A stretch of DNA of 64,000 nt from Streptosporangium canum (GTDB taxonomy: Bacteria > Actinomycetota > Actinomycetes > Streptosporangiales > Streptosporangiaceae), in assembly GCF_900113865.1 (NCBI RefSeq), contig NZ_FOQY01000002.1, positions 434,001 through 498,000 on the forward strand, given 5' to 3'. The translations under genes were made by a program, and so were the position numbers. A model generated the notes under the pieces. The model was not told the origin of the DNA and did no database searches. It saw only the letters and a program-made list of their open reading frames with translations. This document shows positions 34,235-43,549 of the stretch, one piece after another; position 1 is the first letter of the stretch, and each line of letters starts with the position of its first letter.

Positions 34235-36752
34235 TCAGCCGGCTACCGTCTCGCGGGTCTGCGCGCTGTCGTGGAAGGCACGCAGGCCACCCGTGACGTC
34301 CGCACGGGTGAAGGCGTAGCGGCCCAGGAAGTTGATGTGGTCGTAGCAGATGGGCGACAAGCGGGCGCACATCTCCTGCGTGACCGGGAATCCTTGCTCG
34401 CGCAACTCGCTGACGGCGGCGTCGATGTAGAGGCTGTTCCACCACACCACGGCGTTCAGCGCCAGCCCGAGCGCGCCGAGCTGGTCCTCCATGCCTTCCC
34501 GGTAGCGCTGGCGCAGCTGCCCGCGGTTGCCGAAGGCGATCTTCCGGGCCAGGCGGTGGCGCGCCTCCTGGACGTTGAGCTGGGCGCCGATCATCCGGCG
34601 GTAGCCCTCGTCATGCAGGAACTGCAGCAGGTGCAGCGTCTTGAAGATGCGGCCGTAGTGCATGAACGCCTCGCCCAGGCCGGTGGTGCGGCCGTCGGCC
34701 GACAGCATCCGGATCAGGTCGTAGGCCCGCACCGTGCCCATCGTCAGCGAACCTGCGACCCGCAGCATGTCGCCCCAATGCGCGCGAATGCGATCCAGGT
34801 GCACGGTGTGGCGGGACATGCGCTCCAGCGGCCCGTAGACCGCGCGAGTGTTGGTCCGCCACAACCGCATGTCGGCCAGGTCAGCGATGCGCGGGGAGAA
34901 CTGGTAGCCGCAGATCGCGAACAGCCCGAAGACCAGGTCGGAGTAGGAAGCGGTATCGGTGACGACCGTCTCCGGTTTCGGGCCGCCGTCGAGGTTGTGG
35001 ATGGCGTCCAGGATGAACAGCGAGTCGCGCAGCGTTCCGGGCACCACCAGCCCGCCGATGCCCATCACCTGGTCATTGACGACGTTCAGCCAGGTCGCGC
35101 CGCGCTGGCGGCCGCAGTAGAGCGGGTTGTGCCCGGTGTGCAGGTTCTGCACGGGCACGACGAAGCGCAGCCCGTCGGCCGAGGCGATGTGCCCCGATCC
35201 CCACGAACGCACGATGCCGATGCCGGCTTGGGCGGCGATCAGCCGGGCGTTGGCCGCGGCGATCGTCTCCCCACGCAGATACCCCTGGTCGACCTGCTGC
35301 AGCCGGGCCCGGGTCAGCGCGGGCACGTTCGGCTTCTCGATCGGCACCAGTCCCACGTTGCACGCCTCGGCCACGATGAGCGCGGCCAGGCTCATCGCAA
35401 AGTCCTCCATTGCCGCGGCCGCGCCGGAGACGTGCGTGAAGTCGGCCGGCAAACCGGTGCGGTCGAAGACCTCCAGCAGCAGCTCGGGGAAGTCGACCCG
35501 GGGCAGCATGTCGCCGACCAGCGCCCGCAGTTCCTTCATCAGCGGCGGCATCATCGTCGGTGACCGGCACGAACTCCGCCACCGTCTCCACCGCCGCCGC
35601 CAGCTTCTCGCGCGGCACCACCTCCTCAATCGCCTTCCACACCTCCACCAGCGACACCGGCCGCTCCCCGGTCGCCTCCGGCACCGCGATCAGCACCTCC
35701 ATCGCCGAAGCCATCGTGCGGGCCGCCTTACGCAGCTTGGGGAAGGTGCGCAACTGCTCGGCCTTACCCGCCCGCTCCGCCTTGGCCGGCAGATTCGTGG
35801 CGATCAGCAGATCCAGCACATCCAGCACATCCAGCGCGTCATCGACCGAGGAGATCTCCAGCTGCCGCACCGTGGCCAGCAGCGTCGCGCCCTTGCGCGG
35901 CTCGTCCAGCCCCCGCAGCGTCGGCGCCTTGGCCGCCAGCCCGTAGCGGGCCAGCGCCCCGAGCTTGACCGCGGGGACCGGATCGACCGTCACCCGGCCG
36001 GTGCCGAGCGCGGCGATCTCACTGACCCGCTTCAGCTCCTCGGCCAGCACCCGGCTCGAGGCCTTGACCGGCGCGGTGCGCAGCCGCTCCAGCTCCGAAC
36101 GCCTCTTGCCGTCCGGCACCGCCAGCAGCCGCTCCAGCGCCTGCTGCATATCCTGCGACAGGCGGCCCGACAACAGCGCGTGCACCCGCTCGTTCTCCGC
36201 CCGCCGCACCTCGCCGACCAGCCGCACCAGCACGCTGATGCCCGGCAGCAGGATGCGCTCCTTCAGCAGATGCACCCGCGCCCGGTCGAACAACGCCCGC
36301 GGCCCTTCCACCGAGGCCCATACCCGAGCCGCCACGAACTGCCGCACCTCGGCCTCGCACTCACCGAAGTCGCGGTAGCCCAAGAGTTCGCGGATCTCCC
36401 AGGCGTGCTCGTAGACCGTCTTGGTGCGATGTCCATAGTCGGCCAGGCAGACCGGATCGAGGTCAAGCTGCTCGGCGACGAAGGCGACCGCGCCGGGCGG
36501 GACGGCGAGCGGGTCCTCGGTCAGGAACACCCCGAGCGTCCGCACCGTCCCCCACTGCACCGCCCATCCCAGCTTCGTCGCTGGACGCCGCTTGCTCGCC
36601 AGCGCGTCCAGGGCCGCGTGATCCAGGCGGAAGAACTGCTCCAGCTCCGCCGGTGAGGGCTCTTCGGGGAAGCGTCCATAGCGGGCGACCTGCTCATCGG
36701 AGAGGAATTCGAAAGGCATGGCCATGGACCGTAGGCCCGCCAACCAGGACAA
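34235..36752 (-). pseudogene. Tn3-family transposase with internal deletion and frameshift
   Basis: The N-terminal frame from 36752 ([20 protein letters not shown] at 36719) carries the Tn3 DNA-binding region for about 390 residues and ends near PVTDDD. At 35551-35560 the frame shifts by one base and the C-terminal DDE part continues to 34235. That part contains LPRVDFPELLLEVFDRTGLP, SADGLRFVV and TDTASYSD with candidate Asp residues, and QEARHRLARKIAFGNRGQL with the Glu. Comparison with typical ~990-residue Tn3 transposases suggests ~150 codons are missing at the junction. Catalytic residues persist, but the gene should not give an active protein. No resolvase gene is adjacent. Confidence 0.82.
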
Positions 36753-36788
36753 ACGAGAGCAGTCATCGAACTGAAACGAAGATCACGT

Positions 36789-36820
36789 CCCTAGCGCCAA
36801 TTTCTGCACTCAGACTCCTC
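36789..36820. repeat. Candidate terminal inverted repeat of the Tn3-family element
   Basis: Read on the minus strand, GGAGTCTGAGTGCAGAAATT followed by GGCGCTAGG resembles the outer end of Tn3-family repeats (A-rich centre, GCTAAG-like inner end). It lies 70 bp upstream of the transposase start and at the edge of a recombinase fragment. No matching repeat was found at the other end, so this is tentative. Confidence 0.3.
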
Positions 36821-36995
36821 GAAGGCCTGGACGGCGATGAGGGCAGGATCGTCATCGTCGAAGGCCCCTACGGCCAGGCCCGCGCCATGCTGGACGAGCG
36901 CACCGCGCTGAACCGCCCCGGCACGGGTTGGGACCCGCACGAATTTCGCCACTCGGCGCTGACCCGCCTGGGCGAGGCGGGCGCGAGTGCAATCG
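36816..36995 (+). pseudogene. Fragment of a tyrosine recombinase
   Basis: Plus-strand codons read [34 protein letters not shown] and [20 protein letters not shown]. The last contains the integrase His-x-x-Arg box. Neither the N-terminal domain nor the Tyr box is present. It overlaps the 3' end of the VanY-like gene on the other strand, whose reading frame seems to run into it. Confidence 0.6.
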
Positions 36996-37602
36996 CGGCA
37001 GCCCGGCTACCGCGGGTGCCGGACGACTCGTCCAGCTGGTCCCCGTCCTCGAGGACAGGGACCACGCCGGGGTGGGGTCGTCGTCGTGGTGGCGTGCCGC
37101 CGCTGTCTGGGCGGTATTCGAAGTGCCACCACTCGTTGTCGTAGATGCGGTAGAGGTCGTAGCGGGCGCCGTGTTCCTCGAGCCAGCGCGCGCCTTCGTA
37201 GGGGCGCACGTCCAGGGCGATGCCCTTGACGTGGTTGGATTCCGCGGGCGGGAGCACGAGCCTGCGGGCCACGGCCGGGGAGCCGGAGCGGCGCACCTCC
37301 TCGTCGAACATCCGCTGCTGGACAAGGGGATCGCGATACCCCGAGGTGAGGCCGAGGAGCTGGCCGTGACGCCAGAGCGCCTCGGTGCGCGCCGCGGTGA
37401 ACGCCGCCGTGGCGCCGTCGGTGAGGCCGGTGAGGTCCTCGGCGGGAAATCGCGTCCGTAACGCCCAGCGGCAGGCCAGTTCGCGGGCGCGGCCGGGACG
37501 GCGGGCGAGCGCCGCGGGCAGCAGGAGCACGGCGAGCACCAGCGTGGCCACGGCGTACAGCCGGTCTCGGGGGCGAGGCGGGAGGGTGTGTGGTTCGTTC
37601 AT
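36868..37602 (-). CDS. VanY-like D-Ala-D-Ala carboxypeptidase (M15B)
   Basis: A 244-residue protein with an N-terminal membrane anchor ([20 protein letters not shown]) and a peptidase_M15 VanY domain. The domain has [19 protein letters not shown], the zinc signature [11 protein letters not shown] and EWWHFEY with the third ligand. Such enzymes trim the terminal D-Ala from peptidoglycan precursors. The C-terminal ~70 residues run into an integrase fragment and look non-native, so the original end was probably near 37050. It is divergent from a two-component system, a VanRS/VanY-like arrangement. Glycopeptide resistance itself would need VanHAX, which are absent. Confidence 0.8.
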   Translation of the reverse strand: MNEPHTLPPRPRDRLYAVATLVLAVLLLPAALARRPGRARELACRWALRTRFPAEDLTGLTDGATAAFTAARTEALWRHGQLLGLTSGYRDPLVQQRMFDEEVRRSGSPAVARRLVLPPAESNHVKGIALDVRPYEGARWLEEHGARYDLYRIYDNEWWHFEYRPDSGGTPPRRRPHPGVVPVLEDGDQLDESSGTRGSRAAAIALAPASPRRVSAEWRNSCGSQPVPGRFSAVRSSSMARAWP

Positions 37603-37762
37603 GGCGACTACGATTGGCGCCGAATGTGCGCGCGTTGTCCGCCGTATGTCACCGTTCCTCGACGGCGGAGATCGTGACACAACCATGACATGGCGCTGAC
37701 GGGGCGGGGACACGGCCGGCCGACAGTGAATGGGGTTCGGCGGGCGAGGTACGGAGCGTGCT

Positions 37763-38452
37763 GTGAAACTCGGCGGCGTGTCGCGAGTGTTGTTGATCGA
37801 GGATGACCCGGCCGTGCGGGAGGGCCTTGAGCTGGCCTTGACCCGGCATGGATACCGGGTGCGCGCGGTGGAGTCCGGCGAGCAGGGGCTGGACCGGCTG
37901 CGTGCGGACCTTCCCGACGTCGTCGTGCTCGATCTGATGTTGCCTGGCATGGACGGGTTCGAGGTCTGCCGCCGCATCCGGGCCGCCAGGGAGGTACCGA
38001 TCATCATGCTGACCGCGCGCGGCGACGACATCGACGTGGTGGCCGGGTTGGAGGCGGGCGCCGACGACTACGTGGTCAAGCCGGTGCGGCCCAGGGTGCT
38101 CGAGGCACGCATTCGCGCGGTGCTCCGGCGGGTCGGCCGGGACCAGGCGGAGCTGGAGCGGCACGGGGACCTGACCATCGATCGGGCCGGGCTGGTGGTC
38201 GCCAGCCGCGGCGTGCCGGTCGGCCTCACCCCGACCGAGCTACGCCTGCTGCTCGAGCTCTCCGGCACGCCGGGCCGGGTGCACAGCCGCCAGCAGCTGC
38301 TGGAGTCGGTGTGGGAGCACGGGTATTTCGGCGACTCGCGTCTGGTGGACGCGTGCGTGCAGCGGTTGCGCGCGAAGATCGAGGACGACTCGGCGGCGCC
38401 CGTCTACGTGCAGACGGTGCGCGGGTTCGGATACCGGTTCGGACCGGTGTGA
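37763..38452 (+). CDS. OmpR/VanR-type response regulator
   Basis: A 229-residue regulator from GTG 37763 with GGAG at good spacing. The receiver domain has acidic pocket EDDP, phosphoacceptor Asp57 (VLDLMLPG) and the switch Lys (VKPVRPR). The winged-helix domain has LTPTELRLLLELSGTPGRVH and VQTVRGFGYRF. Its stop overlaps the kinase start by four bases (GTGTGA). The divergent VanY-like gene is the likely target, 160 bp away. The stimulus is probably cell-envelope related, an inference. Confidence 0.92.
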   Translation: MKLGGVSRVLLIEDDPAVREGLELALTRHGYRVRAVESGEQGLDRLRADLPDVVVLDLMLPGMDGFEVCRRIRAAREVPIIMLTARGDDIDVVAGLEAGADDYVVKPVRPRVLEARIRAVLRRVGRDQAELERHGDLTIDRAGLVVASRGVPVGLTPTELRLLLELSGTPGRVHSRQQLLESVWEHGYFGDSRLVDACVQRLRAKIEDDSAAPVYVQTVRGFGYRFGPV

Positions 38453-39936
38453 AGCGGCCGGTGACACCTCGGCCGAGCCTGGGGCTGCGTGCCCGGCTGT
38501 TGTTCGCGTTCGCGCTGCTGTGTGTGGTCACCGCGGCGGCGGTGGCCGGCGCGATCTACGTCGAGGCCCGCAACGCCATCCTGGAGCGCGCCCAGGATGC
38601 CGCGGTGCAGGCGATGAGAAGCCGCCTGCAGGCGCTCTACCCGTTACCGAATCCGGCGCCGGACGCGGGCGAGCTCGGCGAGATCGCCCGTACCGTGGCC
38701 GAAGGGAACAACGACGCGGTCGCCGTCTACCACGAGAGGCGCTCGCCGGCCGGCCCCCGCCAGCCGTGCCTGCCTTTCGGCGGGCCATGCCGGCAGGGCC
38801 TGGATCCCGGGATGATTCCCAAGGGGCTGCGGCGGGAGGTGGCCGACGGCAACATCGCGTGGCAACGCGTGGTGTGGCAGGACGGGCCCCACCTGATCAT
38901 CGGAACGCCGTTGCTGATCGTCGAGGGGGACCGGCCGACGCGGGCGTCCGGCATCGAGGTCTACATGATGCACAGCCTGGCTCCCGAACAGCGCAGCATC
39001 GACCGGCTGGCCATATTCGCCTGGCTCATCGGCGGGGCGGCCCTGGCGTTCGCGGTGGTCCTGGCGTTGCTGGCCGCCCGTGGCGTGCTGCGCCCGGCGC
39101 ACGAACTCGGCCGGGCGGCCCGCCTGCTGGGCCAGGGCGAGCTGCGCACCAGGATCGCGGTCCGCGGCTCCGATGAGCTGGCCGACGTGGCACACACCTT
39201 CAACGCCACCGCCGCGGAGCTGGAACGGCATGTCAAGCAGCTACGCGAGATGGAGGCCGACGCCCGTCGGTTCGTGGCCGACGTGTCGCATGAGCTGCGC
39301 ACCCCGCTGGCCGCGCTCGCCGCGGTCGCCGACGTCCTGGAGGAGGAGGCGGCCGAGCTGCCCGAGGCCGCCGGCCGGGCCGCCAGGCTGGTCAGCCAGG
39401 AGACGCTCAACCTCACCGCTCTGGTGAACGACCTCATCGAGATCAGCAGGTTCGACTCCGGCGTCGCGGCCCTCGCGCTGAACGAGGTCGACGTGGCCGA
39501 GCTGGTGCGCGCGACCCTGCGTACGCGGGGCTGGTCGGAGCAGGTGCACACCGAGCTTCCAGCCGCGGTGACGGCACGGCTGGACCCGCGCCGGGTGGAC
39601 GTCATCCTCGCGAACCTGGTCGGCAACGCCCTGCGGCACGGCGAGCCACCGGTGTCGGTACGGCTGTCCGCCGACCCGCACTGGATCGCTCTGGAGGTCC
39701 GCGACCACGGGCCGGGGCTGGACGGAGCGGTGCTGCCGCACGTGTTCGACCGGTTCTACAAGGCCAGCACGGCCAGGGCCAGGTCCGAGGGCAGCGGCCT
39801 GGGCCTGGCCATCGCGCGGGAGAACGCGCGCCTGCACCGAGGCGACCTCAGCGTCACCAACGCCCCGGACGGCGGCGCCATCTTCGCGCTGCGCCTGCCA
39901 CGCCGGGCACACGATCCGGACGGAGGCCCCGAGTGA
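38449..39936 (+). CDS. Sensor histidine kinase
   Basis: A 495-residue kinase. TM1 is near residues 15-35 ([20 protein letters not shown]). An extracellular domain of ~145 residues carries a short loop with two cysteines ([14 protein letters not shown]). TM2 is [19 protein letters not shown], followed by a HAMP domain, the phospho-His box [16 protein letters not shown] (His near 281), the N box [10 protein letters not shown], and G boxes DHGPGLDG and [10 protein letters not shown]. It is coupled to the response regulator in front and the lipoprotein behind, each by 4-bp overlaps. The ligand is unknown. Confidence 0.92.
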
Positions 39937-40442
39937 GGATCGGGCTCGCCCGCCGCGTGCTCGCCGCGGGCCTCGTATCGCTCGTCGCCGTGGCCGGCTG
40001 CGGCGTGCAACCCAGCGACGCCATCGACGCCGGCGACCCGCCGAGCGGAGCCGTCGCACTAACGGTCGCACCGACCGTCGCACCAGCCATGAAGATCACC
40101 CTCTACCTGGTGAAGAACGGCCGGCTCAGCGCGGTGACGCGGCCCGGTGGTCGACCACTGTTCCGAGCGGACACGCTCGCGCTGCTGGCAGCCGGGCCCA
40201 CCGCGAGGGAGCAGGCGCACGGCTTCACCACCGAGGTCCCGCCCGGAGCCGGCCCGTTCTCGGTAACCGTCAAGCCGACCGGCCACTTGGTGGTGACCCT
40301 GTCCACTGCGGCCGGCGAACTGTCCGCACTGGCCGTCGAGCAGATCGTGTGCACGGCCGCCGCCGCGGTGCCGGAAAGCTCTGCCCAGGTCACCGTCGTC
40401 GGCGCTGGGCAGGACGTCGGCCCCCGGAACTGCCCGGGGTGA
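39933..40442 (+). CDS. GerMN-domain lipoprotein
   Basis: A 169-residue lipoprotein: signal [17 protein letters not shown] with lipobox VAGC, then a GerMN-like domain ([53 protein letters not shown]). GerMN domains also occur in the LpqB lipoprotein that partners the MtrB kinase, so a role as accessory sensor of the adjacent kinase is plausible. GTG 39933 overlaps the kinase stop by 4 bp. A hairpin terminator follows. Confidence 0.85.
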
Positions 40443-40501
40443 CAGAGCGCCCTTCTCGTCACCTGGGCGCCGCAGCCGCCGGGCCAACGATCTTGCAGTT
40501 G

Positions 40502-40533
40502 GGGTGTGTGGGCGTTTCCACGCCCACACACCC
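40502..40533. terminator. Hairpin between convergent genes
   Basis: GGGTGTGTGGGCGT (40502-40515) and ACGCCCACACACCC (40520-40533) form a perfect 14-bp stem with a TTCC loop. It has no long U tract. It separates the GerMN operon from the convergent hydrolase gene and could end transcription from either side. Confidence 0.75.
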
Positions 40534-40672
40534 GCCGAGGAAGCCCGCTAGGTGTTCGGGCTCAGGCTGACCCGGCAGCGCAACTCGGTGCGACTGGCTC
40601 CGCCCCCGCTCGGGGGCAGCGCTGCCCCCGACTGTCGTGGATGGTCATCGGCCTGGAGCGCAGGCGTCCACA

Positions 40673-41902
40673 TCAGCACTTCTTGGCCGACGGTAGGCAG
40701 AATTGGACCTCGGGGTAGCGCGGGGAGGGCTTGTCCAGCAGAGGCTGCGGCTTGCCTCGCAGGTGCAGGTCGAAGAAGGCGGCGACGTACTTGCGGGTGA
40801 TGTCCACCGAGCGGGTTTCCTTCAGGCCGCTGCCGAGGTTCACGCCGAGCTGCTGGAGCAGCATGTCGTAGTCGGTGAAGGACGGGTGCAGCGCCCCCTT
40901 TACCACCAGCCAGCGTTTCCACCCGGTCAGCTGTTCCCAGTCACGTTTCCAGGTGCTGTCGCCTGAGGGGGCGCCCATCAACAGGAACGGTCGCGCCAGC
41001 CCGCTCTTGGGGATCGGGAGGAACATGCTGCCGTCCATGTTGATCCCAGCGCGCACCCGGGAATCCTGCAGCATGGTCTGCGGGGCGGCGGCTCCTCCGA
41101 TGGACTGGCCGGCCATCGCGATCCGGGCCGGATTGATCAGAGGGCTGCCTTTCCACTTGGGCCGCGGACCGGTCAACTGGTCGAGCACGAAGGGGATGTC
41201 GATCGCCCGGCTCCGGATCACCTTCTGGCCGAAGTCGTCGTCGTTGACGTTCTTGCAGGCGGCGCAGGTGGCGACCCGCCCGTCAGGGAAGGTGGTGGCG
41301 AAGTTCTCGTAGGTGTGGTCAATGCCGGCCACCACATACCCTCTGCTCGCCAGGTCCTCGGCCAGACCCGTGAGCGAACTGCGAGGCCAGGTGAAGCCGG
41401 GCGACAGCACCACGAGCGGCAGACTGCGCCGGCGTCCCGACGGCTCGGCGTCGGTGAAGGCGTTCGTCCGCGTCCGGCTCAGCCCTTCCGGCGGTATGTT
41501 CTCCAGTTCCTTGATCCCCGAGCCCTTCAGGAGCAGCTCCGACTCCTTGGGGGTGACGTACGGCGCGCGCCGCCCGGCCCGCGCTGCCGTCGGATACCAC
41601 AGGGAGACCATGAGCTCCCTCGTCTTGGCCGCGGGGACCCACGGGTCGGGGCGGGAGGTGTCGGTCAGGTGCAGGGACGTCGTGCCGACCCGGTGGGGGC
41701 CGGTCGGCTTCGGGAGATACGGCGTGCTGGGTGCCGCGGCAGCGGCGGGGGCCGGCGCCCAGACGATGGGGGCCGTGAGGGCGAGCAGTCCCGCGACGGC
41801 GGCCACAAGTACGGGCCTTTTTCGCGCTGGGTAGGGGTTGTCGTGTGCCATGGAGTTGATCTTGCGGTTCCGGGTCGGCGCCGGCATCGGCCGCGAGTCC
41901 AT
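40673..41902 (-). CDS. Secreted alpha/beta hydrolase (PAF-acetylhydrolase-like)
   Basis: About 409 residues with a signal peptide (RPVLVAAVAGLLALTAP, Ala-rich cleavage site). The hydrolase fold has SLWYPTA, LVVLSPGFTWPRSSLTGLAE, GIDHTYENF, nucleophile elbow IAMAGQSIGGAAAP, and a late Asp (NMDGSM) and His (KGALHPSFTDYD). This layout matches platelet-activating-factor-acetylhydrolase-like lipases. ATG 41902 has AGGA in front; ATG 41851 gives a more ordinary signal peptide and cannot be excluded. It is divergent from the NarL-type regulator. The substrate is unknown. Confidence 0.85.
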   Translation of the reverse strand: MDSRPMPAPTRNRKINSMAHDNPYPARKRPVLVAAVAGLLALTAPIVWAPAPAAAAAPSTPYLPKPTGPHRVGTTSLHLTDTSRPDPWVPAAKTRELMVSLWYPTAARAGRRAPYVTPKESELLLKGSGIKELENIPPEGLSRTRTNAFTDAEPSGRRRSLPLVVLSPGFTWPRSSLTGLAEDLASRGYVVAGIDHTYENFATTFPDGRVATCAACKNVNDDDFGQKVIRSRAIDIPFVLDQLTGPRPKWKGSPLINPARIAMAGQSIGGAAAPQTMLQDSRVRAGINMDGSMFLPIPKSGLARPFLLMGAPSGDSTWKRDWEQLTGWKRWLVVKGALHPSFTDYDMLLQQLGVNLGSGLKETRSVDITRKYVAAFFDLHLRGKPQPLLDKPSPRYPEVQFCLPSAKKC

Positions 41903-41942
41903 AACTTCCTCGGCCGAACGGTTGATCTCTAGAGCTGAGGCC

Positions 41943-42620
41943 GTGACTATTCGGGTTCTTATCGCCGACGACCAGCAAATGGTACGGACCGGCTTCCAGA
42001 TGATCGTGGACGCTCAACCGGACATGGAGGTCGTGGCCGCGGTCTCGGACGGCGCCGAGGCCGTGTCGGAGGCCAGGCGGCTGCGACCTGACGTGTGCCT
42101 GCTCGACATCCGGATGCCCAAGCTGGACGGGATCGAGGTGACCCGCGTCCTGGCCGGACCCGAGGTGGAGAACCCGCTGCGGGTGGTCATCGTCACCACC
42201 TTCGACCTCGACGAGTACGTCTACGGAGCCCTGCGCTCCGGCGCCACCGGGTTCCTGCTCAAGGACAGCGGGCCCACGCTGCTCATCGAGGCCGTCCGGG
42301 CGGCCGCGGTGGGTGACGCGCTGGTGTCGCCGTCGGTGACCGTACGGCTGCTGCGGCACCTGGCCCAGCCCCAGCGGGCGGCGCAACCGGCGAACGACCC
42401 GCTGACCGACCGCGAGCTGGACGTTGTGCGGCTGGTGGCCAGGGGACGCTCCAATCAGGAGGTGGCCGCGGAGCTGTTCGTGTCGCTGTCGACGGTAAAG
42501 ACGCATCTGGGCAGCATCTTCGCCAAGCTCGGTGTCAGGAATCGGGTGGGGATCGCAGCTTGGGCGTGGGAATCCGGCGTGATGAGCCGAGCAACGGAGG
42601 GGTTGCCGGGATACAGGTGA
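41943..42620 (+). CDS. NarL/LuxR-type response regulator (orphan)
   Basis: A 225-residue regulator from GTG 41943. The receiver domain has pocket ADDQ, phosphoacceptor Asp55 (LLDIRMPKLDG), switch Thr (VTTF) and Lys (LLKDSG). The LuxR helix-turn-helix is LTDRELDVVRLVARGRSNQE and LFVSLSTVKTHLGSIFAKLG. No histidine kinase is adjacent, which is unusual for this family. It is divergent from the secreted hydrolase; the two starts are 41 bp apart and may share control. Confidence 0.9.
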   Translation: MTIRVLIADDQQMVRTGFQMIVDAQPDMEVVAAVSDGAEAVSEARRLRPDVCLLDIRMPKLDGIEVTRVLAGPEVENPLRVVIVTTFDLDEYVYGALRSGATGFLLKDSGPTLLIEAVRAAAVGDALVSPSVTVRLLRHLAQPQRAAQPANDPLTDRELDVVRLVARGRSNQEVAAELFVSLSTVKTHLGSIFAKLGVRNRVGIAAWAWESGVMSRATEGLPGYR

Positions 42621-42741
42621 ATCAGTACCTCAGCGCATGGCCCGAGGGAGAGATCGTGCGCTAAAAGCACGCCGACATCCAGGGGCTGTTCTGAGTTCGG
42701 ATCATGTTGCGGGGGGCTGCGGAGCCAGATGGCCGTTCCGC

Positions 42742-42810
42742 GGGCACACCTCTGTCGCCTCGCTGGCTCGCTGGCCGGAAAGCCGGGACCCGGCCGCCCG
42801 CCGCAGGTGA
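42742..42810 (+). pseudogene. C-terminal scrap of a tyrosine recombinase
   Basis: Codons read GHTSVASLARW, PESRDPAARRR and stop. This matches the last part of the recombinase at 26545-27144 (SGHTSVASLARYARVSPEAL ... RRR) with an internal deletion. No other part is present in 42621-42851. Confidence 0.55.
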
Positions 42811-42851
42811 TCACTGTGCGGCGGCAGGGAGACGCAGGTCACATTCGTCCA

Positions 42852-42878
42852 TGTCACAGGGGGGCGGGCTACCCCGTC
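42852..42878 (+). promoter_or_regulatory. ECF41-type promoter
   Basis: TGTCACA at 42852-42858, 16 bases, then CGTC at 42875-42878. This is the known ECF41 consensus (-35 TGTCACA, -10 CGTC). It stands 40 bp before the carboxymuconolactone-decarboxylase-like gene, and an ECF41 sigma factor is encoded one gene further on. Confidence 0.85.
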
Positions 42879-42918
42879 TCAGAGGGTGTAGCCATCAACG
42901 ATCACAGAGGAGCACAGC

Positions 42919-43392
42919 ATGGCCGCGCGACTGAACTACTTCGCCGACCCAACCGCCGGCAAGGCCCTCAAGCACTTCATGTCGGCGGGCAAGACGCTCA
43001 AGGACTCGCCGTTGCCGGCCGCCACGCAGGAGCTGGTGGCGCTTCGCGTAAGTCAGATCAACGGCTGCGCCGCCTGCATCGACATGCACACCAAAGAGGC
43101 CGCCGCTGCCGGCGAGACCTCGGTGCGGCTGAACCTGGTCGCGGCGTGGCAGGAGGCCACGGTCTTCACCGAGGCCGAGCGTGCCGCGCTGAAGCTGGCG
43201 GAGGAGGGGACCCGGGTCGCGGATGCGGCCGTTGGGGTCAGCGACGAGGTGTGGGCGTACGCCGCCCAGCACTACGACGAGGGGCAGCTCACCGCCCTGG
43301 TGATCTTGGTCTCTTTCATGAACGCGGTGAACCGGCTGAACATCATCACCCAGCAGCCGGCCGGCGACTACGTGCCCGGGCAGTTCCACTGA
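42919..43392 (+). CDS. Carboxymuconolactone-decarboxylase-family (AhpD-like) protein
   Basis: A 157-residue helical protein with the AhpD-type core LVALRVSQINGCAACIDMHT, whose Cys-x-x-Cys and downstream His form the peroxidase/thiol-disulfide site. AWQEATVFTEAERAALKLAE is also conserved. Members act as alkylhydroperoxidases or decarboxylases; this layout favours thiol-based peroxidase activity. ATG 42919 follows GAGGAGC. It lies under the ECF41 promoter at 42852 and ahead of the sigma factor, the standard ECF41-COE gene order. Confidence 0.92.
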   Translation: MAARLNYFADPTAGKALKHFMSAGKTLKDSPLPAATQELVALRVSQINGCAACIDMHTKEAAAAGETSVRLNLVAAWQEATVFTEAERAALKLAEEGTRVADAAVGVSDEVWAYAAQHYDEGQLTALVILVSFMNAVNRLNIITQQPAGDYVPGQFH

Positions 43393-43549
43393 ACGGCATC
43401 GGCAACTGGCTCGGGGTCCGGCTGCGGGCTCCGGGCCGCCGGGCTCGAGGGCGCTACTCTGGCGTGCCGGTGGTCCAGATGATCACCGGAAGACGCCTGC
43501 GCCAGCGGGTACGGCCGGGTGAGAGGGGTTCACCGGGAGGGGATTTCGC

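Noticed and set aside
36710..36752. Upstream start of the Tn3 transposase at 36752
   Set aside because: The family N terminus matches [10 protein letters not shown] at 36719; the extra residues before it are probably untranslated.
36868..40442. Vancomycin-resistance cluster
   Set aside because: Only VanY-like and VanRS-like parts are present; the vanH, vanA-type ligase and vanX genes needed for resistance are absent.
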